Assembly: GCF_000701525.1 (NCBI RefSeq)
Contig: NZ_JNJC01000001.1
Location: forward strand, 124,001 to 188,000
DNA from: Mesoplasma grammopterae ATCC 49580
GTDB lineage: Bacteria; Bacillota_I; Bacilli_A; Mycoplasmatales; Mycoplasmataceae
Direction: 5' to 3'
Length of the DNA: 64,000 nt
The translations under genes were made by a program, and so were the position numbers. This document shows positions 1 through 8,011 of this stretch, one piece after another. The notes beneath the pieces were generated by a model, which did not search any database, was not told the DNA's origin, and saw only the letters and a list, made by a program, of their open reading frames with translations. Position 1 is the stretch's first letter. Each line of letters begins with the position of its first letter.

Positions 1-558
1 TTCTTCTTTGTTGTTATTTGACTTATGCTTAAAATCATTTGATTCTTCATATTCACTTATGATTACAAAATCAGAATATTCTATATTTTTATGTTTCGCT
101 CAAGATTCACTGTTTAAAAATGACTGAAGTGGTTCTTTAGTTATAACAATTAACTTACCCTGTTTTTCAATAATAAAGTCTAATATTTTATTATCTTGAG
201 AATCTTCACAAGATAATAGTATTGTTCTATTTTCTTTAATAAGATCTTCAACTACTTGTTTTAATACTTTAAAGTTATACTCATCAATATTATCTGAACT
301 ATTAATAAAAATTGTTTGAAAGTAATTTTGTAGTAATGAAATATTACCTAAATAATAAAGAATGAAAGGGGGCTTCATTATTTGTTTTAAGTTGTTTGGG
401 TATAGTGGATTTATAATGGAAATAAAGTTATTTGGTATAGAATTTGGAACTTTAATTAAATCTTGTGTTTCTATTTTTTCTTTTCTATCTAACGCATCAT
501 AAATTTTTTCTCAATCCCCATGGTATTTTAAAGAAAAATATAATAGTACATTATCCAT
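1..558 (-). CDS. dprA: DprA/Smf-like DNA-processing protein, divergent, partial
   Basis: The 3' end lies outside the window; 186 codons are visible from the ATG at 558. DprA family proteins bind single-stranded DNA and load RecA during DNA uptake. The recognisable part is the segment around residues 48-73, where NPLYP is followed by KPPFILYYLGN, matching the family's YP-x-L...PP-x-L-x-x-x-GN signature. Downstream the expected GSR and GID/AH motifs of the Rossmann fold are not recognisable: the sequence reads INSSDN and CEDSQDNKILDF at roughly the matching places. The protein also seems short. It may be a degenerate DprA with altered function. It sits directly downstream of a small ssb, and DprA with a short SSB is a pairing known from competence systems. 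The identity rests on one motif plus synteny with the rnhB-dprA region of Bacillus. Confidence 0.65.
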
Positions 559-562
559 AGTA

Positions 563-868
563 TTAGTTTAAATACATTATTCTATTTGCAATAATTTCAT
601 TAAAAACATTTGAGCTTTCTTTATTAACTGATGAATGGATTTTAGCTTCAATTCCAACAATAGCTTGATCGTGTAAAGCAAACTCATCATTAATAGCAGA
701 TGATCAAGCTTTTACATTAATTAAATCATCTTCATTTTTGCCTGTTTTAGATTTATAAAGGTTAGGGACCCTAACTACAAACTTATATAATTTTGCATTA
801 CCATCTTTTGATGTATAAGTAACTTGTGCATCTCCTTCAATTTGACCAATTATATTTACTAAATTCAT
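563..868 (-). CDS. ssb: Short single-stranded DNA-binding protein (SSB-like, no acidic tail)
   Basis: The product is 101 aa and consists of one OB-fold. It opens MNLVNIIGQIEGD and contains an FVVRVPN strand and an INVKAWS segment (W encoded by TGA), the usual SSB landmarks. It stops right after the OB domain at RIMYLN, so the Gly-rich linker and the acidic C-terminal tail that recruits partner proteins are missing. B. subtilis SsbB, the competence SSB, is shortened in a similar way. The start is set by GGAGTT just upstream of the ATG. dprA begins 4 bases beyond the stop, so the two genes are probably co-transcribed. Chromosomal replication SSB normally sits between rpsF and rpsR, so this is likely a second paralogue. 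A palindrome lies 22 bases upstream of the start codon. Confidence 0.75.
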
Positions 869-889
869 ATGAACTCCTTTTTTTATATG

Positions 890-905
890 TGTCAGATACC
901 TGACA
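890..905. promoter_or_regulatory. Palindrome upstream of ssb, candidate operator
   Basis: TGTCAGATACCTGACA has perfect 6-base arms, TGTCAG and CTGACA, around 4 bases. It lies between rnhB and ssb, 22 bases before the ssb start codon and next to AT-rich -10-like sequence (TATATT at about 905-911 read on the minus strand). There is no U-tract, so it is not an intrinsic terminator. A repressor site controlling ssb-dprA is an inference. Confidence 0.35.
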
Positions 906-939
906 TAATATAATTAAGAAAAAAAATAAAAAAATAACA

Positions 940-1566
940 TTAAAAGTTATTTTCTAGAATATCTTTAATTGGTTTGTAGGTTTTTCGGTGTATTGGTAAA
1001 ACACCATGCATTTTAGTTTTTTCAACGTGTTGTTTTACACAATAACCTTTATGAGAATCAAAATTATATTCGGGGTAAATTTTAGCATAATCCAACATTA
1101 TATTGTCTCTTGTAGTTTTTGCTAAAATTGAAGCTGCTGCAATTGACTGACTTAAATCATCCCCTTTTATAAATGGGGTACATACATATTCTTGAATAAT
1201 AATATTTTCTGCATCAATCAAACATAAATCAGGCTTAGGTTTTAAATTCATAATAGATTTTGTCATACCTATTCTGCTAGCTTGCTTAGGATTTAATATA
1301 TCTACTTCATCTGCTTCAATTATTTCAATAGCATAGCTTATAGCTACAGACTTTATTTCTTCGCAAAGTAATTCTCTTTGCTTTTTGCTTATTTTTTTTG
1401 AATCTCTAATTAATGGATTTTTATATTCTTTTGGCAATATTACACTTGCTACAACAACAGGCCCTGCCATTGCACCTCTGCCAGCTTCATCACTACCACT
1501 AATAAAATCAGTTTTATGTTTTTCTCTAATTTGACTATCAAATAATATTCTTGATTCATCTATCAT
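940..1566 (-). CDS. rnhB: Ribonuclease HII
   Basis: RNase HII cleaves RNA in RNA-DNA hybrids and excises single ribonucleotides misincorporated into DNA. The 208-aa product has the family signature GSDEAGRG at residues 24-31, supplying the catalytic Asp-Glu pair D26/E27. The third acidic residue is in CLIDAEN, and a further Asp lies in the stretch SIAAASILAKTTRD. The C-terminus has YNFDSHKGY, also conserved. The length is normal. Its ATG overlaps the rbgA stop by 7 bases (ATGATAG), so it is translationally coupled at the end of the rpsP-rimM-trmD-rplS-rbgA series, the same order as in Bacillus. Catalytic motifs are complete, so the enzyme should be active. Confidence 0.96.
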   Translation of the reverse strand: MIDESRILFDSQIREKHKTDFISGSDEAGRGAMAGPVVVASVILPKEYKNPLIRDSKKISKKQRELLCEEIKSVAISYAIEIIEADEVDILNPKQASRIGMTKSIMNLKPKPDLCLIDAENIIIQEYVCTPFIKGDDLSQSIAAASILAKTTRDNIMLDYAKIYPEYNFDSHKGYCVKQHVEKTKMHGVLPIHRKTYKPIKDILENNF

Positions 1567-2507
1567 AAATCTGAAATATCCTCGATTGCTTTTTCATTTT
1601 TAATTTTTGATGCTTTTTCCATTTCTTCTGGAACAACTTCTAAGATTCTTTCAAAAGAAACTCTATTAAATTCATTAGCAATAATATCTCTCATAAAAGC
1701 ATCAATTACTCTATCATAATCAAGTAAATCATCATTCATATATCATTTTCTTACTTTTGCAATCATTTCAAAAATTATAAAAGTATCTGTTATTTGAATT
1801 GGTCTTTGTAATCTTGGAGAAATCTTATAATGATTTTCAATTAATCCTTCGTAGTGATTAAATAAGTATTGCATTAGTTTACCTGCAACTCTTTCTTTAG
1901 GATATACATCTTCTTTAATAGAATTAATTGCACAAATATTAGTAGCTACAGTTTCGTTTTCTAACTTTGCCGGTAAAACTCCCGGTGTATCTAATAAAGA
2001 AATAAATTGTGATAAGTGAATTAATTGAATACCTCTTGTTAATCCTGGTTTATTACCAGCTTTAACACTTTTGTTTTTGATTAATCTATTAATGAATGTT
2101 GACTTACCTACATTTGGAATTCCAATAACTAAAACATTAATTAATGAGTTTACCATTCCTTTTGCTTTGTCTTTTTCTTGTTTTTCTTTTGTAGCTTTAT
2201 TAATTAAGTCAATTAATGGTTTAACAATATTTTTTTGTTTATCATCCAAAACCATTACAGTATTATTTTTTTTCTCATAAAACTCAACTCATTCTTTAGT
2301 TATATTAGGATCTGCAATATCAGCTTTTGATAAAACATATAAGATTGGTTTATTCTTTAAAATTTTTGAGAAAGTTAAATTACGAGATGAATATGGTGCA
2401 CGGGCATCTAAAATCTCGATTACTAAATCAACTACAGGTATTTTTTCTTCAATGTTTTTTAAAGTCTTATTCATATGACCTGGAAATCAGTTAAATTCTG
2501 CACTCAT
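1560..2507 (-). CDS. rbgA: Ribosome biogenesis GTPase RbgA (YlqF)
   Basis: RbgA is a circularly permuted GTPase needed for late assembly of the 50S subunit. The 315-aa product shows the permuted order: the G4-type motif LSKAD at about residues 59-63 comes first, then the P-loop GIPNVGKST at 129-137 and the G3 motif DTPG at 173-176. The N-terminal FNWFPGHMNK is the family hallmark and contains a TGA-encoded Trp. A C-terminal helical RNA-binding domain follows. The last sense codon before TAG is TGA (Trp). It is separated from rplS by a terminator at 2547-2574, so rbgA expression probably depends on read-through or on its own weak promoter. It overlaps rnhB. Confidence 0.95.
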
Positions 2508-2546
2508 ATCGTTTTCTCCTTTTAAATCTTTTTATATTATAACAAA

Positions 2547-2574
2547 TAAAAAAACCCTCATTTATTATGAGAGT
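2547..2574 (-). terminator. Intrinsic terminator after rplS
   Basis: On the minus strand CTCTCAT, a five-base loop and ATGAGGG (one G-U pair) precede seven T residues. It lies between the rplS stop and rbgA, so it would attenuate transcription into rbgA-rnhB. Confidence 0.75.
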
Positions 2575-2596
2575 TATATTGTTTAATAATTGACAA

Positions 2597-2983
2597 CTAT
2601 TTTTTATCAGCTTTTGTTGGTAAGATTTCTTTAATTCTTGCAGCTTTACCTGATAATTTTCTGATGTAGTAAATTCTAGCTCTACGTACACGTCCACGTT
2701 TAACGATAGTAACTTTATCAATAATTGGTGAATGTAGTGGGAAAGTTCTTTCTACGAATACACCGTTTGATAATTTTCTAACAACGACAGAATAAGTAAT
2801 ACCTGAACCTTGAGTTTTGATTACTAATCCTTCAAATGTTTGAATACGAAATTTTTCTCCCTCTTTAATTTTAACGTCAACTTTAATAGTATCCCCTGAT
2901 GTAAAATCTGGTAAGTCGTTACGCAATTGGTTGTTAATAATAGCGTATTTTGATTGTGTTGTTTTAGTTGCTTTTGATGCCAT
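2597..2983 (-). CDS. rplS: 50S ribosomal protein L19
   Basis: L19 lies at the interface between the ribosomal subunits. The 128-aa product contains the conserved segments [26 protein letters not shown] and the basic [10 protein letters not shown] near the C-terminus. It carries an N-terminal extension of about 15 residues rich in Ser/Thr/Lys compared with the Bacillus protein. RBS AAGGAG lies inside the end of trmD, two bases before whose stop the frames shift (trmD stop at 2985). The gene is followed by an intrinsic terminator. No Trp codons occur, so the frame is unbroken under either genetic code. Confidence 0.98.
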   Translation of the reverse strand: MASKATKTTQSKYAIINNQLRNDLPDFTSGDTIKVDVKIKEGEKFRIQTFEGLVIKTQGSGITYSVVVRKLSNGVFVERTFPLHSPIIDKVTIVKRGRVRRARIYYIRKLSGKAARIKEILPTKADKK

Positions 2984-2984
2984 A

Positions 2985-3716
2985 TTATTTATCTCCTTTC
3001 GATTTTCTAAGATTTTCTAATAATTGAATTTGTATTTTATTTAATTTGGACTCATCAATTAAATCTGGTCTTTTATTAAAAGTAGAAATTAATTGTTGTT
3101 CGTCTCTTCACTTTTGAATATTAGCATGATGTCCACTTAAAAGGACTTCAGGAACTTTGTCTCCCCTATAATCATGGGGTTTTGTATACACTGGATAATC
3201 CAATAAATTATTTTCAAAACTTTCTTGCTCATGTGATTCAGTGTTTATAACTCCTGGTAGAATTCTAGTAATAGAATCTAGCATTATTAATGAAGGTAGC
3301 TCTCCACCAGTTAACACATAGTCACCAATAGATATTTCAACATCAATATATTTTAATATTCTTTCATCAAAACCTTCATAATGACCACATACAATAATGA
3401 TGTGATTATATTGTGTCGCAAATGATTTTGCTATGTTTTGATTTCAAGTTTTCCCTTGTGGAGATGTTAATACAACAATTGAGTTTTCTGTTTTAACAGA
3501 TTCAATTGCACTAACAACTGGATCACACATTAAAACCATTCCTCTTCCCCCACCGAATTGATATTCATCAACTTGATTATGAGGTAGTTTTGTAAAATCT
3601 CTTATATCAATAATTTCTAATTCAATTTTTTCACGCTCTAGAGCTTTTTTAATAATTGATTCAGAAATATAAGATTTAATAATATTTGGGAATAACGTTA
3701 GAATTGAATATTTCAT
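2985..3716 (-). CDS. trmD: tRNA (guanine-N1)-methyltransferase TrmD
   Basis: TrmD methylates G37 of tRNAs reading CNN codons, using S-adenosylmethionine, and prevents +1 frameshifting. The 243-aa product has the SPOUT trefoil-knot segments: [18 protein letters not shown] and [10 protein letters not shown]. The last two form the AdoMet site. The middle [19 protein letters not shown] is the characteristic flexible substrate segment. Two internal Trp are TGA. The ATG shares one base with the rimM stop (TAATG), so translation is coupled to rimM. The downstream rplS starts 2 bases after the stop. Length and motifs are typical. Confidence 0.97.
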
Positions 3717-4216
3717 TATTTTAATCCTTCAATGTTTTTTAAAGTTATAATTCTAGATTCATCATCAATGTTGTTAGTGTACACATCAACCAAAGGTACT
3801 CAAAATGCTTTTTCTTCATTTTCTAATAGTACTTTGACTAAATCATGATTACCATTAAACATTGTTTCAATAACTTTACCATTTTGATTGTTATACACAA
3901 TGGAATAGTAAGTTAAATCATAGAATATTGAAAATGCATCATTGTCATTTAAATATTTAACTTTTTTGCCTTTAAAGATTTCAACATCATTAATATGATT
4001 ATGTTCTTTAAAGTAAACAACTAAATGACTTTTTTGCATACTTATTGATTCAACTTGTTTTGGAATAATTACATTGTTTGTGTTTTCAATGAATAAAAGT
4101 TTAATTCCATTTATATCATTAACTTCAATGTTTTTTTCTAAAGCTATCTTCACAGCTCCTTTAATACCAAATGTGTTGACAATTTTTCCAATAGATAATA
4201 AATTTTTATTTTCCAT
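3716..4216 (-). CDS. rimM: 16S rRNA processing protein RimM
   Basis: RimM binds S19 and assists maturation of the 30S head. The 166-aa product starts with [19 protein letters not shown], the family's N-terminal IGxIxxxxGIKGxVK barrel motif. The C-terminal PRC-barrel region includes [17 protein letters not shown] and AFWVPLVDVY, the latter with a TGA Trp. It sits between rpsP and trmD as in most Firmicutes and overlaps trmD by one base. The sequence is divergent but the motifs and gene order make the call secure. Confidence 0.92.
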
Positions 4217-4273
4217 TTTACTTCCTTGCTAAATTTAAAGTGGTTTTAAAACAAATTTTTAATTCTGTTAGAA

Positions 4274-4543
4274 TTATTTTTTGTTAGCAAGTTTTGCTTC
4301 ATGTAATGCTTTCATTACACCTTGTTGTGATAATAATTCTCTAACAGTTTCAGTTGGTTGAGCTCCATTTTGTAATCATTTTAAAGCTAATTCATTGTTA
4401 ATTTTAACTTCTGATTTTAATGGATCAAATGTTCCAATTAACTCTATGTATTGACCATTACGGTTAACTCTTGAATCAGCAGCAACAATTCTGTAGAAAG
4501 GCGCTTGTTTTTTACCAATTCTTTTTAATCTAATTTTTACCAT
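4274..4543 (-). CDS. rpsP: 30S ribosomal protein S16
   Basis: S16 stabilises the 5' domain of 16S rRNA. The 89-aa product has [20 protein letters not shown] at the N-terminus, then GTFDPL and the [16 protein letters not shown] segment, whose Trp is TGA. The ATG at 4543 is preceded by TAGGAGGAAAC, a strong RBS, which excludes the longer in-frame start upstream. It is the first gene of the rimM-trmD-rplS group. The terminator at 4590-4624 upstream separates it from the His-rich membrane protein, so a promoter should lie between about 4544 and 4590. Confidence 0.97.
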
Positions 4544-4589
4544 GTTTCCTCCTATAATTTTTAAAACCTTATTTAATTTTACTAAAAAT

Positions 4590-4624
4590 AAAAAGGGTGT
4601 CAAGTAAAACTACTTAACTTCCCT
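4590..4624 (-). terminator. Intrinsic terminator after the His-rich S-component-like gene
   Basis: On the minus strand GGG...AGTTAAGTA pairs with TACTTGACA...CCC (one G-U pair and one mismatch) around GTTT, followed by TTTTTATTT. It starts about 10 bases after the 4631 stop. Confidence 0.65.
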
Positions 4625-4630
4625 ATTTTT

Positions 4631-5500
4631 TTATTTATATCTGTGGTTTATTGGTCTCATTCTTCATTCAACAATACTGAATATTGAGAAGGCTACGCTA
4701 TATCTTAAGATATTTCAAGCAAATATTGAAATTCCGATAACAAAATTAATATCTGCTACATTTTCTAACTTACCATCTGAATGATCATGTCCTTCATGGA
4801 ATAAACTTATTGAATGTTCATGTGCATTATGACTATTAGTTGTTAAACCATCTAAATACATCCCTAATATAAACATACCTGTTGTAATAATTGACGCAAA
4901 TATAATCATTAGTGGAATTGGCGCGAACCTTTTGAATCTAGCTTTTGTTTTATCAGTTTCTCTATGTATTGGTGAGTTATTAAATAGTACATTGAACACA
5001 AGTCATACCATTCAAACAATTAATACATTTTGAGGTGCTTCAATGACAGTTGATCAAATACCATGTTCTCCACCATGTATGGCAAAGTGAATAAAAGGAT
5101 TTAATAATCCAATAATTGATGAAAATATTGGACCCAATGTTGCTATTGATATACAAATAAATGCAATATCTAAAAATCTAAAATCAATTCATAATTGACC
5201 TGAACCTACTGGTAACGCAATTTTTTCAAAGAAAATGTCTAGAGCACTAACTGTTGCTGTTAAAGCTAAGAACACGGAAGTAAGTACCATTTTATAAATA
5301 AGTCTTCTTCTAGACATTCTAAATTCAACAGATAGTTTAAATTCATTTTTTTCAATATGATCATGTCCCCCCTGATCATCAAAGTGATGAATTCCATGAT
5401 AGTGATCTTCTTTTCTATGTTCTTTTTTGCTTATCTCTTCTTCTTCATTTAAACTTATATCTTTTAAATAAGTTCCATATTCTTTTTTATTTTTTTTCAT
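4631..5500 (-). CDS. ECF-type S-component-like membrane protein with His-rich segments
   Basis: The product is 289 aa. Residues 1-50 are cytoplasmic-looking and very rich in Glu/Lys/His, with HYHGIHHFDD and GGHDH clusters. About six hydrophobic segments follow. The stretch FEKIALPVGSGQLWIDFRFLDIA and the later LGPIFSSIIGLLNPFIHF resemble substrate-binding S components of energy-coupling-factor importers. A second His-rich loop (HNAHEHSISLFHEGHDH) lies between later membrane segments. S components bind vitamins or metals and share a common EcfAAT module encoded elsewhere. The two His clusters could bind a divalent metal, but the substrate cannot be named from sequence. It is a stand-alone gene ending at its own terminator. 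RBS is AGGAGAAAAC before the ATG at 5500. Three or more TGA Trp codons are present. Confidence 0.6.
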
Positions 5501-5611
5501 GTTTTCTCCTAATTTATAAAAATTATAAATAAGAATTATAAATATTTCAAGTAATTTTCAAAAAATAAAAACAATATAAGATAAAATAAAAAAAGAAATG
5601 AGGAAATTAAT

Positions 5612-6175
5612 ATGTCAAAAAACAATGTATTAGACATGATCGTTGAAATTCCTAAAGGTTCTTCTAATAAATATGAAGTAGATGCAAAAACTGGAAGAAT
5701 TATTTTAGATAGAGTTTTATATGGTGCTAACTTTTACCCAGGAGAATATGGAATGGTTGAAAATACACTAGACTGAGATGGAGATCCATTAGATGTTATT
5801 AGTTTATGTACATACCCAACAATGCCTGGTGTTCAAGTAAGTGTTAGAATTTTAGGATCAATTAAAATGATTGATGCTGGAGAAATTGATACTAAATTAT
5901 TTGGAGTTTTCAATGACGATCCAAGATTTAGTTCTTATGAAAAATTAGAAGATGTTCCTCAACACTTACGTGATGAAATTGAAAACTTCTTCTTACAATA
6001 CAAAGCTTTACAAAAAAAATCAGTAAAAATTAACGGTTGAGGAACTTTAGACGAAGCAATCGAAGAATTACATGAATGTAAAGAAAGATTTGTAGAATAC
6101 AAAGACAGACTTGAAGCTGGTGAAAGAGACTTAATCTTAGCTGAGTGAAAAGAAAAAGGAATTGGGCAAGGATAA
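5612..6175 (+). CDS. ppa: Inorganic pyrophosphatase (family I)
   Basis: The enzyme hydrolyses pyrophosphate to two phosphates, pulling biosynthetic reactions forward. The 187-aa product contains the family I active-site motif DGDPLDV (residues about 56-62) with its three Asp residues, and YGMVENTLDWD just before it. Other conserved pieces are FGVFNDDPRF and the C-terminal VKINGWGTLDEA. Four Trp positions are TGA. The ATG follows GAGGAAATTAAT. The gene runs opposite to its neighbours, has a 110-base divergent promoter region shared with the 5500 gene, and ends at a clear terminator. Confidence 0.97.
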
Positions 6176-6177
6176 TT

Positions 6178-6203
6178 TAAACAACTTAAAGTTGTTTTTT
6201 TTA
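6178..6203 (+). terminator. Intrinsic terminator after ppa
   Basis: AAACAACTT/AAAGTTGTT hairpin followed by a run of eight T residues, immediately after the ppa stop. Confidence 0.75.
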
Positions 6204-6206
6204 TAC

Positions 6207-6231
6207 AAAAAAGAGGTTTTTAACCTCTTTC
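6207..6231 (-). terminator. Intrinsic terminator after the 7026-6232 gene
   Basis: On the minus strand AAAGAGGTT, a short loop and AACCTCTTT run into TTTT. It abuts the stop codon at 6232 and faces the ppa terminator. Confidence 0.7.
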
Positions 6232-7026
6232 TTACATATAAACAAATGGTCCAACTCATTTAGCATTTTCTCAAAACTCAGAATTTTTAATTAATGGTAA
6301 ATAACTTATTTTTATATTTTGAGCATAAGTTCTTGCACTAATGAAATCTTGAACATATTCTTCTAAAGTTAATTTAACCAATGAACTAATTTCATCAGTG
6401 TAATTATATTCAATAGCTTCTTTAACTTTAAATGAAAAGAAATAAGACATAATCATAGAAATAAATCCTATAAAAAATAATATTGAAAACATAGGAATTT
6501 TTCATATTCAAAGAATAATCTTATCAGTGTTTTCACTTGTTCTTCCGCTCATATAACCAAATAAAATACAATTTATTAATAAACAAACACACATTAGTAC
6601 TAAAGATAGAAATGGAATAGTTACTAACAATCATTTGTATCCTCTTATTAAACCGTTTTTTTCATTAATTTTTGACGCTATTCACAATCTTGAAATAATA
6701 TAATCAATTTCATATCCTACAGATTCAAATATTTTTTTAGATATTACAATTTGTTTTTTACTTTTATTTAAGTTTCTAAATAAACTAATATAATTTTCTG
6801 TATCTGCATAAATGATTTCAAAATCTGCTAAATGATAAATTCTTTTAAATTGTTCTATAATTCTTTCAATTTCTTTTGAACTTATAACATCATTATATGA
6901 ATTGATTCTTGGTACTTGATAATTTATATATGACTTATTAAAATACAACACCGAAAATAGTAACGATATCATAACAATAAAGTTAACTATTAATAACATT
7001 AAATTTATAATAAATAAGTTATCCAT
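6232..7026 (-). CDS. Membrane protein, possibly a decayed YugP-type metallopeptidase relative
   Basis: The product is 264 aa. An N-terminal hydrophobic segment (residues 3-28, beginning MDNLFII) is followed by a soluble stretch and then two strong membrane segments (about 130-160 and 175-200). The stretch IVISKKIFES is reminiscent of the strand preceding the HExxH helix in YugP-like zinc peptidases. The expected HExxH is absent: the matching position reads EIDYIISRLW. If related, it is not catalytic. The first seven residues and the upstream 65 bases are identical to those of the HNH gene at 7085-7945, because both lie in an 87-bp direct repeat. RBS AGGTGAT precedes the ATG. The function is unknown and the YugP comparison is weak. 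Confidence 0.4.
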
Positions 7027-7092
7027 ATTATCACCTATAATGATTATAAAAAAAATAACACCTAAGTGTTATAAAAAGATTTTATTAATTAA
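7006..7092. repeat. 87-bp perfect direct repeat, copy A
   Basis: Identical over 87 bases to 7925-8011 (offset 919). Read on the minus strand it holds the last two sense codons and stop of the HNH gene, a terminator hairpin, an RBS and the first seven codons of the 7026 gene. Confidence 0.95.
7048..7072 (-). terminator. Terminator inside repeat copy A (HNH gene)
   Basis: Minus strand ATAACAC-TTAG-GTGTTAT with a perfect 7-bp stem followed by a T-rich tract (seven further T). It follows the HNH gene stop at 7085. Confidence 0.8.
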
Positions 7093-7945
7093 TTATATTT
7101 TCAAGTATTAAATCGCTTTTTCCCAAATTGCATCTTTTACATAAAGTTCATAAATTAGATAAATTTGAATCACCGCCTTTTGCAATAGGAACTTTGTGGT
7201 CAATATGTAATACAATAGAATTATTATTTTTCTTTGAATCGCCACAAACTTGACATGTTAAATTATCTCTATTAAAAATTTGAATACGAACTTTATCACT
7301 AACAAGGCTTCTTTCATATTTTCTTCTAAATTCTTCTGAAGATTTTACAATTTTATCTTTTTTTATAGTTTCTCATATTTCAAGTATTTGATAAAAATTT
7401 TTTATTTGAGCTTCTTTGTAAGAATTTCTTCCAGCGGGAGTTACATATTCTTTTGATAAATAAATTTTAAACTCAATAACTGGATTTATAAAGTTAGAAA
7501 AATAAATCTCTTTTTCATATTTATAAAATTTTTTAACTTTTATCTTTGATGCTAAAACGATTTCTAAATTTGTTTGAACAAAAGACTTGTCTATTTCTTC
7601 TTCATATTCTTTTTTAAAATTTATATTAGATTTTATAATCTTAATAATACTTTTTATTTCTGTTTCGTTTTCATATAAATAGTCATAACAAGCATTATAT
7701 AAGGAAAAATTTTCATACATTCTTTTTCCATTAAAATGATTAAAATAAAGTACTAACTCTGTGTTATTTATTTTTTTAAATTTATGTTGAAAATTTAAAT
7801 CAATTTGATTTTTCTTTTTTATCGCTTGACTCAATTTCACAATTTGTTTTTTTATTTTTTTATTTCTATAAGAAAATAAAAAAGAGATTATGATTATAAA
7901 AATAACACCTATTAATAAAATCCCTATAATAAATAAGTTATCCAT
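7085..7945 (-). CDS. Membrane-anchored HNH endonuclease-domain protein
   Basis: The product is 286 aa. Residues 3-26 form one hydrophobic anchor after MDNLFII, then comes a basic, helical and uncharacterised region to about 190. The C-terminus is a clear HNH module: VRIQIFNRDNLTC (ending at C231), C234, the H247-I-D249-H250 core, N264, and the second zinc pair C269/C272 followed by N273. Such modules bind a metal and nick or cut nucleic acid. The gene lies between two perfect 87-bp repeats. The left copy supplies its stop codon and terminator, the right copy its RBS and first seven codons. The hydrophobic anchor resembles that of the adjacent 7026 gene. Its target and cellular role are unknown. 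A restriction-like or mobile origin is possible but not shown. Confidence 0.8.
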
Positions 7946-8011
7946 ATTATCACCTATAATGATTATAAAAAAAATAACACCTAAGTGTTATAAAAAGATT
8001 TTATTAATTAA
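7925..8011. repeat. 87-bp perfect direct repeat, copy B
   Basis: Identical to 7006-7092. Read on the minus strand it contains the yebC stop codon, a terminator hairpin, the RBS and the first seven codons of the HNH gene. Confidence 0.95.
7967..7991 (-). terminator. Terminator inside repeat copy B (yebC)
   Basis: Same ATAACAC-TTAG-GTGTTAT hairpin plus T-tract as in copy A, here just after the yebC stop at 8008. Confidence 0.8.

Noticed and set aside
7006-8011. Insertion sequence with long direct repeats.
   Set aside because: No transposase and no terminal inverted repeats; the only enzyme is an HNH-domain protein and the repeats contain gene ends, not IS ends.
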